Origin: Deltaproteobacteria bacterium | Lineage (GTDB): Bacteria; UBA10199; DSSB01 | Assembly (NCBI GenBank): GCA_021772695.1 | Contig: JAJFLL010000176.1 | Coordinates: forward strand, 1 to 5,517 | Reading direction: 5' to 3' | DNA: 5,517 nucleotides | Part shown: positions 5,517-5,517 of the stretch, one piece after another | Position numbering within the stretch: position 1 is the stretch's first letter | Layout of the letters: each line of letters begins with the position of its first letter | Program-made: the position numbers and the translations under genes | The notes under the pieces: generated by a model | The model's input: the letters and a program-made list of their open reading frames with translations, nothing else | What the model was told of the DNA's origin: nothing | Databases searched by the model: none

Positions 5517-5517
5517 C

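Noticed and set aside
1..5517. Mobile element, CRISPR, toxin-antitoxin or phage-defence system
   Set aside because: No transposase, integrase, repeat array, terminal inverted repeats or defence-type domains were seen; all five proteins are housekeeping families.

Overview
The window looks like a compact, AT-rich (about 40% GC by eye) chromosomal housekeeping segment from a Gram-negative bacterium. The gene set supports this: a two-domain-type GlnE, an ATP-grasp glutamate-cysteine ligase of the proteobacterial GshA (PF08886) family, a four-cysteine DksA, PurU and an RND/MMPL-type exporter. A proteobacterial or Bdellovibrionota/deltaproteobacteria-like source is my best guess. That rests on gene content and protein style only and is uncertain. 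I see no mobile element, CRISPR array, tRNA or rRNA, and no sign of recent transfer.

Layout. Bases 2-760 (+) encode the 3' part of a gene for the deadenylylating (AR) half of glutamine synthetase adenylyltransferase; its 5' end lies outside the window. An ATGA stop/start overlap at 757-760 leads into a separate ORF (757-1896, +) for the adenylylating (AT) half. After a 4-base gap comes gshA (1901-3151, +), giving an apparent glnE(AR)-glnE(AT)-gshA operon. dksA (3148-3516, -) runs convergently, and its stop overlaps the gshA stop by 4 bases. A 161-base divergent intergenic region (3517-3677) separates dksA from purU (3678-4541, +) and probably holds both promoters. The C-terminal half of an RND exporter gene (4542 to the right edge, -) abuts the purU stop with no spacer.

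How the genes relate. GlnE tunes glutamine synthetase activity to nitrogen status, and GshA uses glutamate to make gamma-glutamylcysteine, so the left operon centres on the glutamate/glutamine pool. DksA tunes transcription to nutrient stress. PurU releases formate and tetrahydrofolate from 10-formyl-THF, balancing one-carbon units. The exporter is not obviously linked to the others.

Most notable observation. GlnE, normally one polypeptide of about 950 residues, is split here exactly between its two catalytic halves. The junction is a G6A4 run containing the canonical -1 slippery heptamer G GGA AAA, read in the AR frame and followed at once by the TGA stop. A -1 slip would fuse AR to AT in frame. 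Three explanations compete: a true split with coupled translation, programmed frameshifting that makes both AR alone and AR-AT, or a one-base homopolymer error in the assembly. The sequence alone cannot choose between them.
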